64,000 nucleotides of DNA from Streptomyces sclerotialus. GTDB taxonomy: Bacteria > Actinomycetota > Actinomycetes > Streptomycetales > Streptomycetaceae. How positions within the stretch are numbered: position 1 is the stretch's first letter; the number at the start of each line of letters is the position of its first letter. The notes under the pieces are model-generated. The model did not search any database and was not told the DNA's origin. It worked only from the letters and a program-made list of their open reading frames with translations. Location: positions 1,736,001 to 1,800,000 of the forward strand of contig NZ_JBFOHP010000002.1 in assembly GCF_040907265.1 (NCBI RefSeq), in the 5' to 3' direction. Made by a program: the position numbers and the translations under genes. Of the stretch, positions 9,027 to 23,118 are shown in pieces.

Positions 9027-9908
9027 ATGTTTCGACCTGGGAACCCCCTGCCCAGTGCAGATGAGAGCACCGAGGCGGGTCAGCCGCGTCCCATGGAAGA
9101 CGCCCAGCAGCCGACCGCCGCCGAGCGTGTGCGAACCCTCGTGGATTCCCATGCTATGGCGTCTTTGGCCATTCCCGGAGTCCACGACCCCGACGAGACC
9201 GGCTTCGCCGCGCCCGCCTGCAGAACGGTCGACGGCTCAGGAGACGTGCTGTTGCTGGTTCCTGGGGACTCAGCAGCCGCTCGCGCCGCAGCTCACGCAC
9301 AGGACGACGACGTCACAGCCGTGATGGAACTCACGGACGTCGCACCCGTTTCAGTGCCGCACCGCATCCGCGGACGCGCCTGGATCGCCGGCTGGCTGAC
9401 CCCCGTACGCGGCGAGGACCGGGCCCACGCCGCCCGGCTGCTCGCCGAGCGGCACCCCGTCGGCGAGCTGCTGGGCATCGGCGAGGCACTGCGCCCCGCC
9501 CCGCTCACCGGCGCCGTCGGCCGCGCCGCCTGGATGATGCTCCGCCTGGAGGTCGGCGAGGCCACTGTGGACGATCTGTGGGGCGCGGACTCCGTCGAGC
9601 CGGAAGAATTCGCCCAGGCCGCTCCCGACCCCGTGGCGGGCCACGAGGCGGAGCTGCTGCAGCATCTGCACACCGCGCACGGCGAGCAGGTACGCGACCT
9701 GTGCGGGCTGCTCGGCGACCGGGCCGAGCAGGTCTGCGCGGCGCGCGGCGACGTCGTTCCCGTGGCGCTGGACCGCTTCGGGCTCCGGGTCCGCTTCTCC
9801 GACCCGGGCCACCACACCTTCGACGCCCGTTTCGACTTCCCCACGCCCGTGCGTGACCTGATGGAGCTGCGCCGGGCGATGCACCACCTGTTCGACGCGG
9901 CGGCGTGA
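9027..9908 (+). CDS. DUF2470 domain protein, possible heme-utilisation (HugZ-like) protein
   Basis: 293 aa. The start is the ATG at 9027 because GAGGAG lies 5 bp upstream, although the frame opens earlier. The N-terminal two thirds resemble the split-barrel part of pyridoxamine-oxidase-like heme proteins (SLAIPGVHDPDETGF, then GDVLLLVPGDS and IRGRAWIAGWL). The C-terminal region (about 200-290, HLHTAHGEQVRDLC to RRAMHHLF) fits DUF2470, a domain found in HugZ-type heme-degrading or heme-binding proteins. The iron-box-like site at its promoter supports a role in iron or heme use. The exact activity is not shown by the sequence. Confidence 0.78.
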   Translation: MFRPGNPLPSADESTEAGQPRPMEDAQQPTAAERVRTLVDSHAMASLAIPGVHDPDETGFAAPACRTVDGSGDVLLLVPGDSAAARAAAHAQDDDVTAVMELTDVAPVSVPHRIRGRAWIAGWLTPVRGEDRAHAARLLAERHPVGELLGIGEALRPAPLTGAVGRAAWMMLRLEVGEATVDDLWGADSVEPEEFAQAAPDPVAGHEAELLQHLHTAHGEQVRDLCGLLGDRAEQVCAARGDVVPVALDRFGLRVRFSDPGHHTFDARFDFPTPVRDLMELRRAMHHLFDAAA

Positions 9909-9971
9909 GGGCCCGCGACGGCAACGCCGCCGCTCCCCCACGCGCGGGCCGCGCCGCCCTCCGCACACGGG

Positions 9972-10007
9972 ACCGCCCCGGCTGGTCGAAGGACCGGCCG
10001 GGGCGGT
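9972..10007. terminator. bidirectional terminator between DUF2470 gene and icd
   Basis: An 11-bp GC stem (9972-9982 with 9997-10007) encloses a second small stem GGTC-GAAG-GACC. It lies between the convergent ends of the DUF2470 gene and icd and can serve both. Confidence 0.75.
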
Positions 10008-10037
10008 ACGCGTGCGGGCGGACGCCCGTCGGGCGCG

Positions 10038-12309
<2,272 letters not shown>

Positions 12310-12374
12310 TGACGGGCCCCCGCTCGACAGGGCCCTGCCCGTGCGACGACGGAACGCCGCCTTCCGCACGTGCC

Positions 12375-13742
12375 TCACTCCCCCGCAGGCCCCGCCTCCC
12401 CCGCCAGCCGGCCGCGGACCCGCTCCACCACGTCGTAGTACCGCGCCTCCGAGCCGTACCTCGTCGGGGTGTAGTACCGCTTGCCGTGCACCTCGTCCGG
12501 CGCGTACTGCTGGGCCGCGATGCCGCCGGGCAGGTCGTGCGGGTACTGGTACCCCTTGCCGTGGCCGAGCTTCTTCGCGCCCTGGTAATGGCTGTCCCGC
12601 AGATGCGGGGGCACCGGACCGGCGAGCCCCGCCCGGACGTCCGCCAGCGCCGCGTCGATCGCCAGGTACGCCGCGTTCGACTTGGGCGCGAGGGCCAGCG
12701 CGATCGTCGCCTGGCTGAGCGTGATCCGCGCCTCGGGGAAGCCGATCATCGCGACGGCCTGCGCGGCGGCCACCGCGGTCTGCAGCGCGGTCGGGTCGGC
12801 CAGCCCGATGTCCTCGCTCGCGGAGATCATCAGCCGCCGCGCGATGAACCGCGGGTCCTCGCCCGCCTCGATCATCCGCGCCAGATAGTGCAGCGCCGCG
12901 TCCACGTCCGAGCCGCGGATGGACTTGATCAGCGCGCTCGCCACGTCGTAGTGCTGGTCACCGGCCCGGTCGTACTTCACCGCCGCCCGGTTCACCGACT
13001 CCTCCAGGGTCTGGAGGGTGATCTCCTTCTCGCCCTTGGAGATCGCGGACCCGGCACCGGCCTCCAGGGCCGTCAGCGCCCGGCGCGCGTCGCCGCCCGC
13101 GATCCGCAGCAGATGCGCCTCGGTGTCCTCGGGCAGCGTCACCGCGCCCGCCAGCCCGCGCGCGTCCGTCAGCGCGCGCTTCAGCAGCCCGCGCAGATCG
13201 TCGTCGGTGAGCGGCTCCAGCGTCAGCAGCAGCGAGCGGGAGAGCAGCGGCGAGATCACCGAGAAGTACGGGTTCTCCGTGGTCGCCGCGATGAGGGTCA
13301 CCCAGCGGTTCTCCACCGCCGGGAGCAGGGAGTCCTGCTGGGCCTTGCTGAAGCGGTGGATCTCGTCGAGGAAGAGGACGGTCTCTTTCCCGTATCCCCC
13401 GGAGGCGCGGCGGGCGCCGTCGATGACGGACCGCACCTCCTTCACCCCCGCGGTGATCGCGGAGAGCTCCACGAAGCGCTTGTTGGTCGCCTGGCTGACG
13501 ACGTACGCGAGGGTGGTCTTGCCGATGCCGGGCGGGCCCCACAGGAACACCGAGGACGGCCCGGCCGGCCCGCCCTCCCCCTCGCCCACCAGCCGCCGCA
13601 GCGGCGACCCGGGCTTGAGCAGATGCTGCTGGCCGACCACCTCGTCCAGGGTGCGCGGACGCATGCGTACGGCGAGCGGGGACCCCGCGGGGTCCTTCTC
13701 CTGGCGGTCTTCGGCGGCGGCGGTGAACAGGTCGGGCTCCAC
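12375..13742 (-). CDS. rarA: replication-associated recombination protein A (AAA ATPase)
   Basis: 455 aa. RarA/MgsA acts at stalled replication forks and is related to RuvB and clamp-loader subunits. The Walker A motif is [11 protein letters not shown] (about residue 70) and the Walker B is LFLDEIHRF; the sensor 1 region [11 protein letters not shown] and the sensor 2 arginine region follow. The C-terminal MgsA oligomerisation domain contains [21 protein letters not shown] and ends with [20 protein letters not shown]. The N-terminus keeps the [21 protein letters not shown] motif. It is a single gene between the VKOR-like protein and icd. Confidence 0.94.
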   Translation of the reverse strand: MEPDLFTAAAEDRQEKDPAGSPLAVRMRPRTLDEVVGQQHLLKPGSPLRRLVGEGEGGPAGPSSVFLWGPPGIGKTTLAYVVSQATNKRFVELSAITAGVKEVRSVIDGARRASGGYGKETVLFLDEIHRFSKAQQDSLLPAVENRWVTLIAATTENPYFSVISPLLSRSLLLTLEPLTDDDLRGLLKRALTDARGLAGAVTLPEDTEAHLLRIAGGDARRALTALEAGAGSAISKGEKEITLQTLEESVNRAAVKYDRAGDQHYDVASALIKSIRGSDVDAALHYLARMIEAGEDPRFIARRLMISASEDIGLADPTALQTAVAAAQAVAMIGFPEARITLSQATIALALAPKSNAAYLAIDAALADVRAGLAGPVPPHLRDSHYQGAKKLGHGKGYQYPHDLPGGIAAQQYAPDEVHGKRYYTPTRYGSEARYYDVVERVRGRLAGEAGPAGE

Positions 13743-13783
13743 GGTTCGACCTTAATTCACCGTACTGACAACGCGGCTGCCGC

Positions 13784-14431
13784 CTAGAGCAGCGTGCTCC
13801 AGTACTGCGTCCACCACTTGGTCAGGATGAGCACCGCGATCACGCCGTACCAGAGCACCGGGACGACCCAGTGGAACTCCAGGACGGGGCCGCGCACGCC
13901 CTCCGGCACCTTGATGATGCGGTGCTTGATGTTGTGCACGGTGGTGTACCAGAACATCAGGATCGTGACGCACCAGGTCAGCGTGCACCACAGGCACAGC
14001 GCGTTGATGACGTACAGCGACTGGGACATCAGCCACATGCAGAACACCGAGGCGAGCAGCGTGCCGATGTTCAGCCCGATCCAGTACCAGGCGCGGAAGC
14101 GGGCCCCGCCGAGCACCGCCATGCCGATCGCGACCACGACGGCGAAGCCGACCAGGCCGGCCATCGGGTTCGGGAAGCCGAAGACGGAGGCCTGCGCGCT
14201 CTTCATGACGCTGCCGCAGGAGATGATCGGGTTGATGCTGCACGCCGGCTTGAAGTTCGGGTCCTCCAGCAGCGCGAACTTGTCCAGGGTGATGACCCAG
14301 GCCGCGAGGATGCCCAGCGCGCCAGTGATCACCAGAAGCCAGGCGAAAGGACGGCCTGCGCCGATGGTGCGGTCGTCGACGCCCTCGGAAGCGTGGTCGG
14401 TGGACACGTCATCAAGCGTAGTCGTCGTCAT
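13784..14431 (-). CDS. vitamin K epoxide reductase (VKOR) family membrane protein
   Basis: 215 aa with about five hydrophobic segments (29-50, 88-108, 113-134, 141-165, 186-206). The four VKOR cysteines are present: C64 and C72 in the loop, and the CLWC active site at C146-C149 at the end of a helix. Bacterial VKORs reoxidise DsbA-like thiol oxidases in the membrane using quinone. The ATG at 14431 was chosen because the protein then begins with a short cytoplasmic tail; upstream ribosome binding is weak. No fused thioredoxin domain is present, so the partner oxidase is elsewhere. Confidence 0.88.
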   Translation of the reverse strand: MTTTTLDDVSTDHASEGVDDRTIGAGRPFAWLLVITGALGILAAWVITLDKFALLEDPNFKPACSINPIISCGSVMKSAQASVFGFPNPMAGLVGFAVVVAIGMAVLGGARFRAWYWIGLNIGTLLASVFCMWLMSQSLYVINALCLWCTLTWCVTILMFWYTTVHNIKHRIIKVPEGVRGPVLEFHWVVPVLWYGVIAVLILTKWWTQYWSTLL

Positions 14432-14556
14432 ATCGCCGTTCCGTCGATCCGGTGGTCGGTAGGCCCGTGGAACCTCACATTGTGCCGCAACCGGCCCACC
14501 GCTCACCGTTCGCTGCACATAAAATCGAGCGCCCACGCACGTGCTCCCACCCATGA

Positions 14557-14593
14557 CGAAGGGCCCGGCGGCCACTCGGCCCCGGACCCTTCG
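14557..14593 (-). terminator. terminator downstream of hisS
   Basis: Arms CGAAGGG (14557-14563) and CCCTTCG (14587-14593) extend inward through a mismatch to CCGG/CCGG. It follows the hisS stop by 18 bp on the minus strand. Confidence 0.6.
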
Positions 14594-14610
14594 CACAGAG
14601 AAACGGGTGC

Positions 14611-15873
14611 TCAGCCCAGCTTGCGCCGGACCTCCTCGACCACGGCGTCGAGCGCGACCGGCGCCTGCTCGCCGCTCTCCAGGTCCTTGAGCTGGACCAC
14701 GCCCTCGGCGAGGTCGCGCTCACCGGCGACGATCGCGAGACGCGCGCCGGAGCGGTTCGCGGACTTCATGGCGTTCTTCAGGCCCTTGCCGCCGTACGCG
14801 AAGTCGGTCGCGAGACCGGCCCGGCGCAGCTCGGTGACCGTGCCGAAGAGCACCCGGCGGGCCTCCTCGCCCAGCGGCACCGCGAAGACGGCGGTGCTCG
14901 CGGGGATCTCCAGCTCGACGCCCTCGGCCTCCAGCGCCAGCACCGTGCGGTCCACGCCCAGCGCCCAGCCGACGGACGGCAGCGCGGGACCGCCGATCAT
15001 CTCGGACAGGCCGTCGTACCGCCCGCCGCCGCCCACCGCGGACTGCGAGCCCAGCCCGTCGTGGACGAACTCGAAGGTGGTGCGGGTGTAGTAGTCCAGG
15101 CCGCGGACCAGCTTGGGGTCGTCCTCGTAGGCCACGCCCGCCGCGGTCAGCAGCTCGCGCACCTGCTCGTGGTACGCCTTGCAGTTCTCGCAGAGGTGGT
15201 CACGCAGCAGCGGCGCGCCGACCAGCTGCTTCTGCACGTCCGGGCGCTTGTCGTCCAGGACCCGCAGCGGGTTGATCTCGATGCGGCGGCGGGTGTCCTC
15301 GTCCAGGTCCAGGGCGCGCAGGAAGTCCTGCAGCGCGGCCCGGTAGGCGGGGCGGCACTCCTTGTCGCCGAGCGAGTTCAGCAGGATGCGGAAGTTCTTG
15401 AGGCCCAGCGAGCGGTACGCGTCGTTCGCCAGGATGATCAGCTCGGCGTCCAGCGCCGGGTCCTCGGCACCGATGGCCTCCGCGCCGACCTGCGAGAAGT
15501 GCCGGTAGCGGCCCTTCTGCGGGCGCTCGTAGCGGTAGTACGAGCCGGAGTACCAGAGCTTGACCGGGAGGTTGCCGGCCTTGTGGAGGTTGGCCTCCAG
15601 CGCGGCGCGCAGCACGGAGGCGGTGCCCTCCGGGCGCAGCGCGAGCTGGTCGCCGCCCTTGGTCTCGAAGGCGTACATCTCCTTGGTGACGATGTCGGTG
15701 GACTCGCCGACGCCGCGCGCGAACAGCTCGACGTTCTCGAAGCCGGGCGTCTCGATGTAGCCGTAACCGGAGCGCTTGAGGGGTCCGGAGATCGCGTCGC
15801 GGACCGCCAGGTAGGTCGCGGACTGCGGCGGGATCAGGTCGTAGGTGCCCTTGGGGGCCTTGAAGGTGCTCAC
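14611..15873 (-). CDS. hisS: histidyl-tRNA synthetase
   Basis: 420 aa, normal length. Charges tRNA-His in the cytoplasm. The class II core shows [10 protein letters not shown] at the N-terminus, [12 protein letters not shown] (motif 2 loop start), [21 protein letters not shown] (motif 2), the histidine A motif [15 protein letters not shown], and GGGGRYDGL (motif 3 region). The C-terminal anticodon-binding domain contains [21 protein letters not shown]. The GTG at 15873 has a GAAAG site 5 bp upstream; a GTG at 15888 is a weaker alternative. It lies 11 bp after the hydrolase gene and is probably cotranscribed with it. Confidence 0.96.
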   Translation of the reverse strand: MSTFKAPKGTYDLIPPQSATYLAVRDAISGPLKRSGYGYIETPGFENVELFARGVGESTDIVTKEMYAFETKGGDQLALRPEGTASVLRAALEANLHKAGNLPVKLWYSGSYYRYERPQKGRYRHFSQVGAEAIGAEDPALDAELIILANDAYRSLGLKNFRILLNSLGDKECRPAYRAALQDFLRALDLDEDTRRRIEINPLRVLDDKRPDVQKQLVGAPLLRDHLCENCKAYHEQVRELLTAAGVAYEDDPKLVRGLDYYTRTTFEFVHDGLGSQSAVGGGGRYDGLSEMIGGPALPSVGWALGVDRTVLALEAEGVELEIPASTAVFAVPLGEEARRVLFGTVTELRRAGLATDFAYGGKGLKNAMKSANRSGARLAIVAGERDLAEGVVQLKDLESGEQAPVALDAVVEEVRRKLG

Positions 15874-15884
15874 GGAAGCTTTCG

Positions 15885-16601
15885 TCACATTCCTCGTCGC
15901 GGAGCCGGGCTCTGGGGGCCCGTTCCGAGGCCGGCGGCCACCTCCCGCAGGAAGGGGTTGGTGGCGCGCTCCTGGCCGATGGTGGTCTGGGGGCCGTGGC
16001 CGGACAGCACCACGGTCGAGTCGTCCAGCGGGAGGCATACGCGCTCCAGCGACCGGAGGATCTCGGCGTGGTCGCCGCCGGGCAGGTCGGTGCGTCCGAT
16101 GGAGCCGGCGAAGAGCAGGTCGCCCGAGAAGAAGACCGGCGGGATGTCGGCCTGCTCGGGCATCCTGAAGGTCACCGACCCCTTGGTATGGCCCGGCGCG
16201 TGCGCGACGGAGAACTCCAGCCCGGCGAGCGAGAGCGTGCCGCCGTCCGCCAGCTCCTTGACGTCGTCGGGCTCGCCCACGGTCAGCTCGCCCATGAGCT
16301 GCTGCCCGATGGAGCGGCCCAGCGCCTTCTCCGGGTCGCTCATCATGTAGCGGTCCTCGGGGTGGATCCAGGCGGGGACGTCGTGCGCGCCGCAGACCGG
16401 CACCACCGAGGCGACGTGGTCGATGTGGCCGTGGGTGAGGACGACGGCGACGGGCTTGAGGCGATGCTTCCTGACCGCTTCCTCGACGCCCTGGGTGGCC
16501 TGGTGGCCCGGGTCGATGATCACGCACTCCTCACCCGCGGCGGGGGCGACCAAGTAGCAATTGGTGCCCCAGGCCCCGGCGGGGAACCCGGCAATCAGCA
16601 C
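15885..16601 (-). CDS. metallo-beta-lactamase fold hydrolase (glyoxalase II-like)
   Basis: 238 aa. The metal site motif THGHIDH gives H57, H59, D61 and H62, followed by [26 protein letters not shown] and LSGHGP, the remaining ligands of the glyoxalase II branch. Such enzymes hydrolyse thioesters such as S-lactoylglutathione or its mycothiol equivalent; the real substrate cannot be told from sequence. The next gene downstream is hisS, an arrangement also known in mycobacteria. It is divergent from the cyclophilin gene. Confidence 0.85.
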   Translation of the reverse strand: MLIAGFPAGAWGTNCYLVAPAAGEECVIIDPGHQATQGVEEAVRKHRLKPVAVVLTHGHIDHVASVVPVCGAHDVPAWIHPEDRYMMSDPEKALGRSIGQQLMGELTVGEPDDVKELADGGTLSLAGLEFSVAHAPGHTKGSVTFRMPEQADIPPVFFSGDLLFAGSIGRTDLPGGDHAEILRSLERVCLPLDDSTVVLSGHGPQTTIGQERATNPFLREVAAGLGTGPQSPAPRRGM

Positions 16602-16783
16602 GTTCGTCCTTCTATCGTCCGGCGGACAGATCCTGGCGGGCCCCGGCAGGCGGCCCTGGCGGATCTCACAGAAACATGCTGCAAGATCTCTGCTGTTCAG
16701 AGCCTACCGGCGGGACTCCCACGGGGGCGAACCCGTATACGGTACGGGCCACGGCAGAGCACACAGACCAAGGAGACGGCCTG

Positions 16784-17608
16784 GTGGTCAAGGGGGATCA
16801 GCGGCGCAAGCAGCTCGCGCGCCAGAAGTACGAGCGTCAGCTCCAGCGGCGGGCCGAGGCCCGGCGCAAGGCCAAGCGCCGCAACGTGATCATCGCGTCG
16901 GCGCTCGCGGTGGTCCTCGCCGCGGGCGCGACGGTGTACGCGACGGCGGGCCTGGTCGGCTCGGACAACGGCAACGACGTGGACGCGGCGGCGGCCGAGC
17001 AGCCGAAGGACCCGTGCGCCACGCCCGCCGAGGGCGAGCCGTCGAAGGAGCAGTGGAAGAAGGAGCCGAAGCTGACGGTGGACACGTCCGCTTCGTACAC
17101 CGCCGAGCTCTCGACCACCTGTGGCGACATCACCATGAAGCTGGACGCGAAGAAGGCGCCGCACACGGTCAACTCGTTCAACTTCCTGGCCGGAAAGCAC
17201 TACTTCGACCACAGCAAGTGCCACCGCCTGGTCGACGACGGCCTGCACGTCCTGCAGTGCGGTGACCCCACGGGCACCGGCCAGGGCACCCCCGGCTACA
17301 CCATCCCGGACGAGAACCTCAAGGACCCGCGGCTCAAGGGCGGTGTCTACCCGGCCGGCACGGTCGCGATGGCCAACCGCTACGACGGGCGGAGCGAGAA
17401 GACCCGGGACACCGGCGGCAGCCAGTTCTTCCTGGTCTTCCAGGACAGCAAGCTGCCGGCGAACTACACGCCGTTCGGGACGATCACCGAGGGCATGGAC
17501 GTGCTGAAGAAGATCGCCAAGGCCGGCTCCACGGTGGACCCGCAGACGCAGAACACCGCGCCGAACGCCACCGTCGTCATCGACCGTGCCCGCGTCACGA
17601 AGTCCTGA
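16784..17608 (+). CDS. membrane-anchored peptidyl-prolyl cis-trans isomerase (cyclophilin type)
   Basis: 274 aa. The basic N-terminus is followed by one membrane segment at about 34-55, so the enzyme domain is outside the membrane. A linker leads to the cyclophilin domain (about 105-272) with HTVNSFNFLAGKHYFDHSKC, GTVAMANRYDG and TGGSQFFLVFQDS, and FGTITEGMDVLKKIA. It probably assists folding of exported proteins. The GTG start at 16784 is preceded by AAGGAGA with 7-bp spacing. The upstream frame is open but lacks such a site. Confidence 0.92.
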   Translation: MVKGDQRRKQLARQKYERQLQRRAEARRKAKRRNVIIASALAVVLAAGATVYATAGLVGSDNGNDVDAAAAEQPKDPCATPAEGEPSKEQWKKEPKLTVDTSASYTAELSTTCGDITMKLDAKKAPHTVNSFNFLAGKHYFDHSKCHRLVDDGLHVLQCGDPTGTGQGTPGYTIPDENLKDPRLKGGVYPAGTVAMANRYDGRSEKTRDTGGSQFFLVFQDSKLPANYTPFGTITEGMDVLKKIAKAGSTVDPQTQNTAPNATVVIDRARVTKS

Positions 17609-17840
17609 ACGTACTCCGGCCATCCTTGCCTGGACCACGGAATTTCGGTCGTGCGGGATGCGGACAGCCGGGCCGCCGGTCGCCTAGATTGGCGTTGGGT
17701 AGGGTGCCTGCTCCGACGGCTGCCACCCTCACCCGCAAGAACAGTCCGTCGGACCGGCCGGGGCGCAGTCCCGCCGGACAGAAACTGTGGACGATGCCCG
17801 GGGCCGCCGTGTCCCGCCGGCATCATGTGGAGGAGGCGCT

Positions 17841-19070
17841 GTGAGCAGCGACCCATGGGGCCGCGTCGATGAGACGGGGACCGTGTACGTGCGTACCGCC
17901 GACGGCGAGCAGGTCGTCGGATCGTGGCAGGCGGGATCTCCCGAGGAGGCCCTCGCCTACTTCGAGCGCAAGTATGAGGGCCTGGTCGTCGAGATCGGCC
18001 TCCTCGAGCGGCGGGTCAAGACCACCGATCTGTCGGCCAAGGACGCCATGACCGCGATCGACCACCTGCGCCAGCAGGTGGACGAGCACCACGCGGTCGG
18101 CGACCTGGACGCCCTGCGCAAGCGCCTGGACGCGCTCGTTCAGACGGTCGAGGCCCGCCGCGAGGAGCGCAAGGCGGCCAAGGCCCGGCAGGCGGACGAG
18201 GCCAGGGAGGCGAAGGAGAAGCTGGTCGCCGAGGCCGAGGAGCTGGCCGCGAGCGAGCAGTGGCGGGCGGCCGGCGAGCGGCTGCGGGCCCTGGTCGACA
18301 CCTGGAAGGGGCTGCCGCGCCTGGACCGCAAGTCCGACGACGAGCTGTGGCACCGCTTCTCGCACGCCCGGTCGGCGTTCTCCAAGCGGCGCAAGGCGCA
18401 CTTCGCGTCGCTGGACGCGCAGCGCGAGCAGGCCAGGCAGACCAAGGAGAAGCTGGTCGCGGACGCCGAGGCACTGTCGAACTCCACGGACTGGGGCCCG
18501 ACCGCCGCCCGGTACCGCGAGCTGATGCAGGAGTGGAAGGCCGCGGGCCGCGCCCAGCGCGAGCACGAGGACGATCTGTGGAACCGCTTCCGCGGCGCCC
18601 AGGACATCTTCTTCCAGGCCCGCAGCGAGGTCTTCGCGGAGCGGGACGCCGAGCAGCGGGAGAACCTCACCCGCAAGGAGGAGCTGGCCGTCGAGGCCGA
18701 GAAGCTGCTCCCGGTCTCGGACCTGAAGGCCGCGCGGGCCGCGTTCCGTTCGATCAACGAGCGGTGGGAGGCCATCGGCCATGTGCCGCGGGACGCCCGC
18801 CCGAAGATCGAGGGCCGGATGCACGCCGTCGAGCGCGCCATCCAGGAGGCCGAGGAGGCCGAGTGGCGGCGGACCAACCCCGAGGCGCGGGCGCGTGCCG
18901 CGGGGCTGACCGGTCAGCTCCAGGACGCCGTCGACAAGCTCCAGAAGCAGATCGACACGGCCCGCGCCGCGGGCAACGACGCCAAGGCCGACAAGCTCGC
19001 CCGTGAGCTGGAGGGCCGCCAGGCGCTGCTGGACCAGGCCCAGAAGGGTCTCCAGGAGTTCGGCGGCTGA
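17841..19070 (+). CDS. DUF349 domain protein
   Basis: 409 aa. It contains at least three DUF349 repeats, each with the pattern of a charged helix and a W-x-x-x-G/R core (WKGLPRLDRKSDDELWHRF, WKAAGRAQREHEDDLWNRF, WEAIGHVPRDARPKIEGRM). The protein is almost entirely helical, with coiled-coil stretches around 95-150 and near the C-terminus. Its function is not established. The GTG at 17841 lies behind a strong GGAGGAGG site. It is followed by a long terminator that it shares with relA. Confidence 0.9.
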   Translation: MSSDPWGRVDETGTVYVRTADGEQVVGSWQAGSPEEALAYFERKYEGLVVEIGLLERRVKTTDLSAKDAMTAIDHLRQQVDEHHAVGDLDALRKRLDALVQTVEARREERKAAKARQADEAREAKEKLVAEAEELAASEQWRAAGERLRALVDTWKGLPRLDRKSDDELWHRFSHARSAFSKRRKAHFASLDAQREQARQTKEKLVADAEALSNSTDWGPTAARYRELMQEWKAAGRAQREHEDDLWNRFRGAQDIFFQARSEVFAERDAEQRENLTRKEELAVEAEKLLPVSDLKAARAAFRSINERWEAIGHVPRDARPKIEGRMHAVERAIQEAEEAEWRRTNPEARARAAGLTGQLQDAVDKLQKQIDTARAAGNDAKADKLARELEGRQALLDQAQKGLQEFGG

Positions 19071-19088
19071 TTGCGACGAGCACAGCGC

Positions 19089-19129
19089 ACGAGGAGGGCC
19101 CCGGTACCGCGTACCGGGGCCCTCCTCGT
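19089..19129. terminator. bidirectional terminator between DUF349 gene and relA
   Basis: A perfect 19-bp stem (19089-19107 with 19111-19129) and a 3-base loop. It sits 19 bp after the DUF349 stop and 13 bp after the relA stop, which is on the other strand. Confidence 0.9.
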
Positions 19130-19141
19130 CGCGTACGGCGG

Positions 19142-21679
<2,538 letters not shown>

Positions 21680-21827
21680 GAGCAACTCCTCGCTGGGACC
21701 TTTCCCACCGGCGAACGGGCGGAAAAGAGCGGTGCCGGGCCACCGGTCCACGGAGTGGCCGGGCTGCCATGGTATCCATGCCGGCGGCCCCGGCTCCTCC
21801 GCGGGCCGATGCTCCTGTGGTCACAGC

Positions 21828-21862
21828 AAAAGGGCATCCGCATTTATGCCGGATGCCCTTTT
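21828..21862 (-). terminator. terminator of the secreted protein gene
   Basis: A 13-bp perfect stem (21828-21840 with 21850-21862) with AAAA/TTTT ends and a 9-base loop. It is 98 bp downstream of the secreted protein gene on the minus strand and also lies in the upstream region of relA. Confidence 0.8.
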
Positions 21863-21959
21863 ACCTGCACTTTGCCTACTTCGCGGGCGGAATCCGCGCG
21901 CTGCGCCGCCCGGTTCGGTCAACCGTCAGCGCCTGGCGGGTGAGCCGCTCGCGACCGCC

Positions 21960-22382
21960 TCAACGCCAGCTGATCAGGGAAGCACCCTTGATCATGATCT
22001 GCTTCTCGGCAAGGACGTTGCCCCAGTAGACCTTGACCGAGCCGCTCTTGCCGCAGCCCGCGTTGTACCACTTCTTCTTGCCGGCCTTGGTGAACCCCTT
22101 GGCCTTGACGCAGGCGCTGCCCTTGAACGCCGCCCACTTGTAGACGACCTTGTGCCCGGGGCGCCCGAAGATGCCGCAGCCGTCCGTGGTCGACTTGCTC
22201 CACTTCAGCGGGACACCGCCCGCCTTGTTCCAGCCGCCACCGCAGCTCTTGACGGCGATCTTGTCAGCAGCGGGCCCAGCAGCACCCGACGTGAATGCAT
22301 TCGCCGGAGCGGCGGCGAGTGCCACCGTCGCGGCAGAGGCGAGCGCGACTGCCCCCGTGGCCGTCTTGCGCGAGAACTTCAT
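21960..22382 (-). CDS. small secreted four-cysteine protein, function unknown
   Basis: 140 aa. A Sec signal peptide (MKFSRKTATGAVALASAATV, cleavage probably after AAPANA near residue 29) leaves a mature protein of about 110 aa. The mature part is basic, rich in Lys, Gly and aromatic residues (Trp at five or more positions), and has four cysteines in the contexts SCGG, DGCGI, SACVK and AGCGK, enough for two disulfides. I do not recognise the family. A GGAGG site precedes the ATG, with a hairpin just before it. The gene stands alone between terminators. It may be a secreted effector, inhibitor or surface protein, but nothing in the sequence decides. Confidence 0.75.
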   Translation of the reverse strand: MKFSRKTATGAVALASAATVALAAAPANAFTSGAAGPAADKIAVKSCGGGWNKAGGVPLKWSKSTTDGCGIFGRPGHKVVYKWAAFKGSACVKAKGFTKAGKKKWYNAGCGKSGSVKVYWGNVLAEKQIMIKGASLISWR

Positions 22383-22397
22383 GGATCCTCCAAAATT

Positions 22398-22422
22398 GAG
22401 GTGCTCTGGTCAGGAGCACCTC
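22398..22422 (-). promoter_or_regulatory. hairpin in the leader of the secreted protein gene
   Basis: A perfect 9-bp stem, GAGGTGCTC (22398-22406) with GAGCACCTC (22414-22422), and a 7-base loop. On the minus strand it is followed by AATTTT and then the GGAGG ribosome binding site of the secreted protein gene. It could be an operator, an RNA stability element, or an attenuator-like terminator. Confidence 0.55.
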
Positions 22423-22514
22423 CATGATCCAATCAGACGCGAGCGGACGGCCGCCATTCATTTGAGGGGTTTTTGATCTTCAGCCAACGACCTTTCCAGC
22501 CGGCCTGGTGCGCA

Positions 22515-22552
22515 GAGGCCGGTGCCCCGTGAACACCCGGGGCACCGGCCTC
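22515..22552 (-). terminator. terminator of secD-secF-apt
   Basis: A perfect stem of about 15 bp (22515-22529 with 22538-22552) starts 18 bp after the apt stop codon on the minus strand. Confidence 0.85.
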
Positions 22553-22569
22553 ATCTGCTGCATCGGCCT

Positions 22570-23118
22570 TCAGACCGTGATCAGCGCCTCCAGCGGAGCC
22601 CCGTCCAGGCCCGCTGCAAGCCGCTCGCGGCCGTCCAGGAAGCCCAGCTCCAGCAGGACCGCGACGCCCGCGACCTCGGCGCCGGAGCGGCGGATCAGGG
22701 TCAGCGAGGCCTCGGCCGTACCGCCGGTGGCCAGCACGTCGTCGATCACCAGCACCCGGTCCCCCGGAGCCAGCGCGTCGGCCTGGATCTCGATCGTGGC
22801 GTGGCCGTACTCCAGCGCGTAGCTCTGGCCCAGGGTCGCCCCGGGGAGCTTGCCGGCCTTGCGTACGGGCACGAAGCCGACGCCCGCCTTCACCGCGACC
22901 GGGGCCGCCAGGATGAACCCGCGGGCCTCCAGCGCCACGATCTTCGTCGCGCCGAACTCACCGCAGACCCCGGCCAGCGCGTCCGTCAGCCTGCCGAAGG
23001 CGTCCGGATCGGCCAGCAGCGGGGTGATGTCCTTGAAGACCACCCCCGCCTGCGGATAGTCCGGCACATCGGCGATTCTGCTCAGCAGGAGCTCGCGCAG
23101 CTCCGCGGGGGCGCTCAT
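22570..23118 (-). CDS. apt: adenine phosphoribosyltransferase
   Basis: 182 aa. It converts adenine and PRPP to AMP in purine salvage. The PRPP-binding motif VLVIDDVLATGGTA is at about 129-142, and the N-terminal DYPQAGVVFKDITPLLADP and EARGFILAAPVA motifs are typical of Apt. The start overlaps the secF stop by four bases (ATGA), so translation is probably coupled. The secD-secF-apt-relA order is shared with mycobacteria; here the secreted protein gene and two terminators separate apt from relA. Confidence 0.95.
   Translation of the reverse strand: MSAPAELRELLLSRIADVPDYPQAGVVFKDITPLLADPDAFGRLTDALAGVCGEFGATKIVALEARGFILAAPVAVKAGVGFVPVRKAGKLPGATLGQSYALEYGHATIEIQADALAPGDRVLVIDDVLATGGTAEASLTLIRRSGAEVAGVAVLLELGFLDGRERLAAGLDGAPLEALITV

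Noticed and set aside
14611..16527. Extended hisS frame of 638 codons
   Set aside because: The extension overlaps the hydrolase gene, which has all its metal motifs. HisS begins at [13 protein letters not shown].
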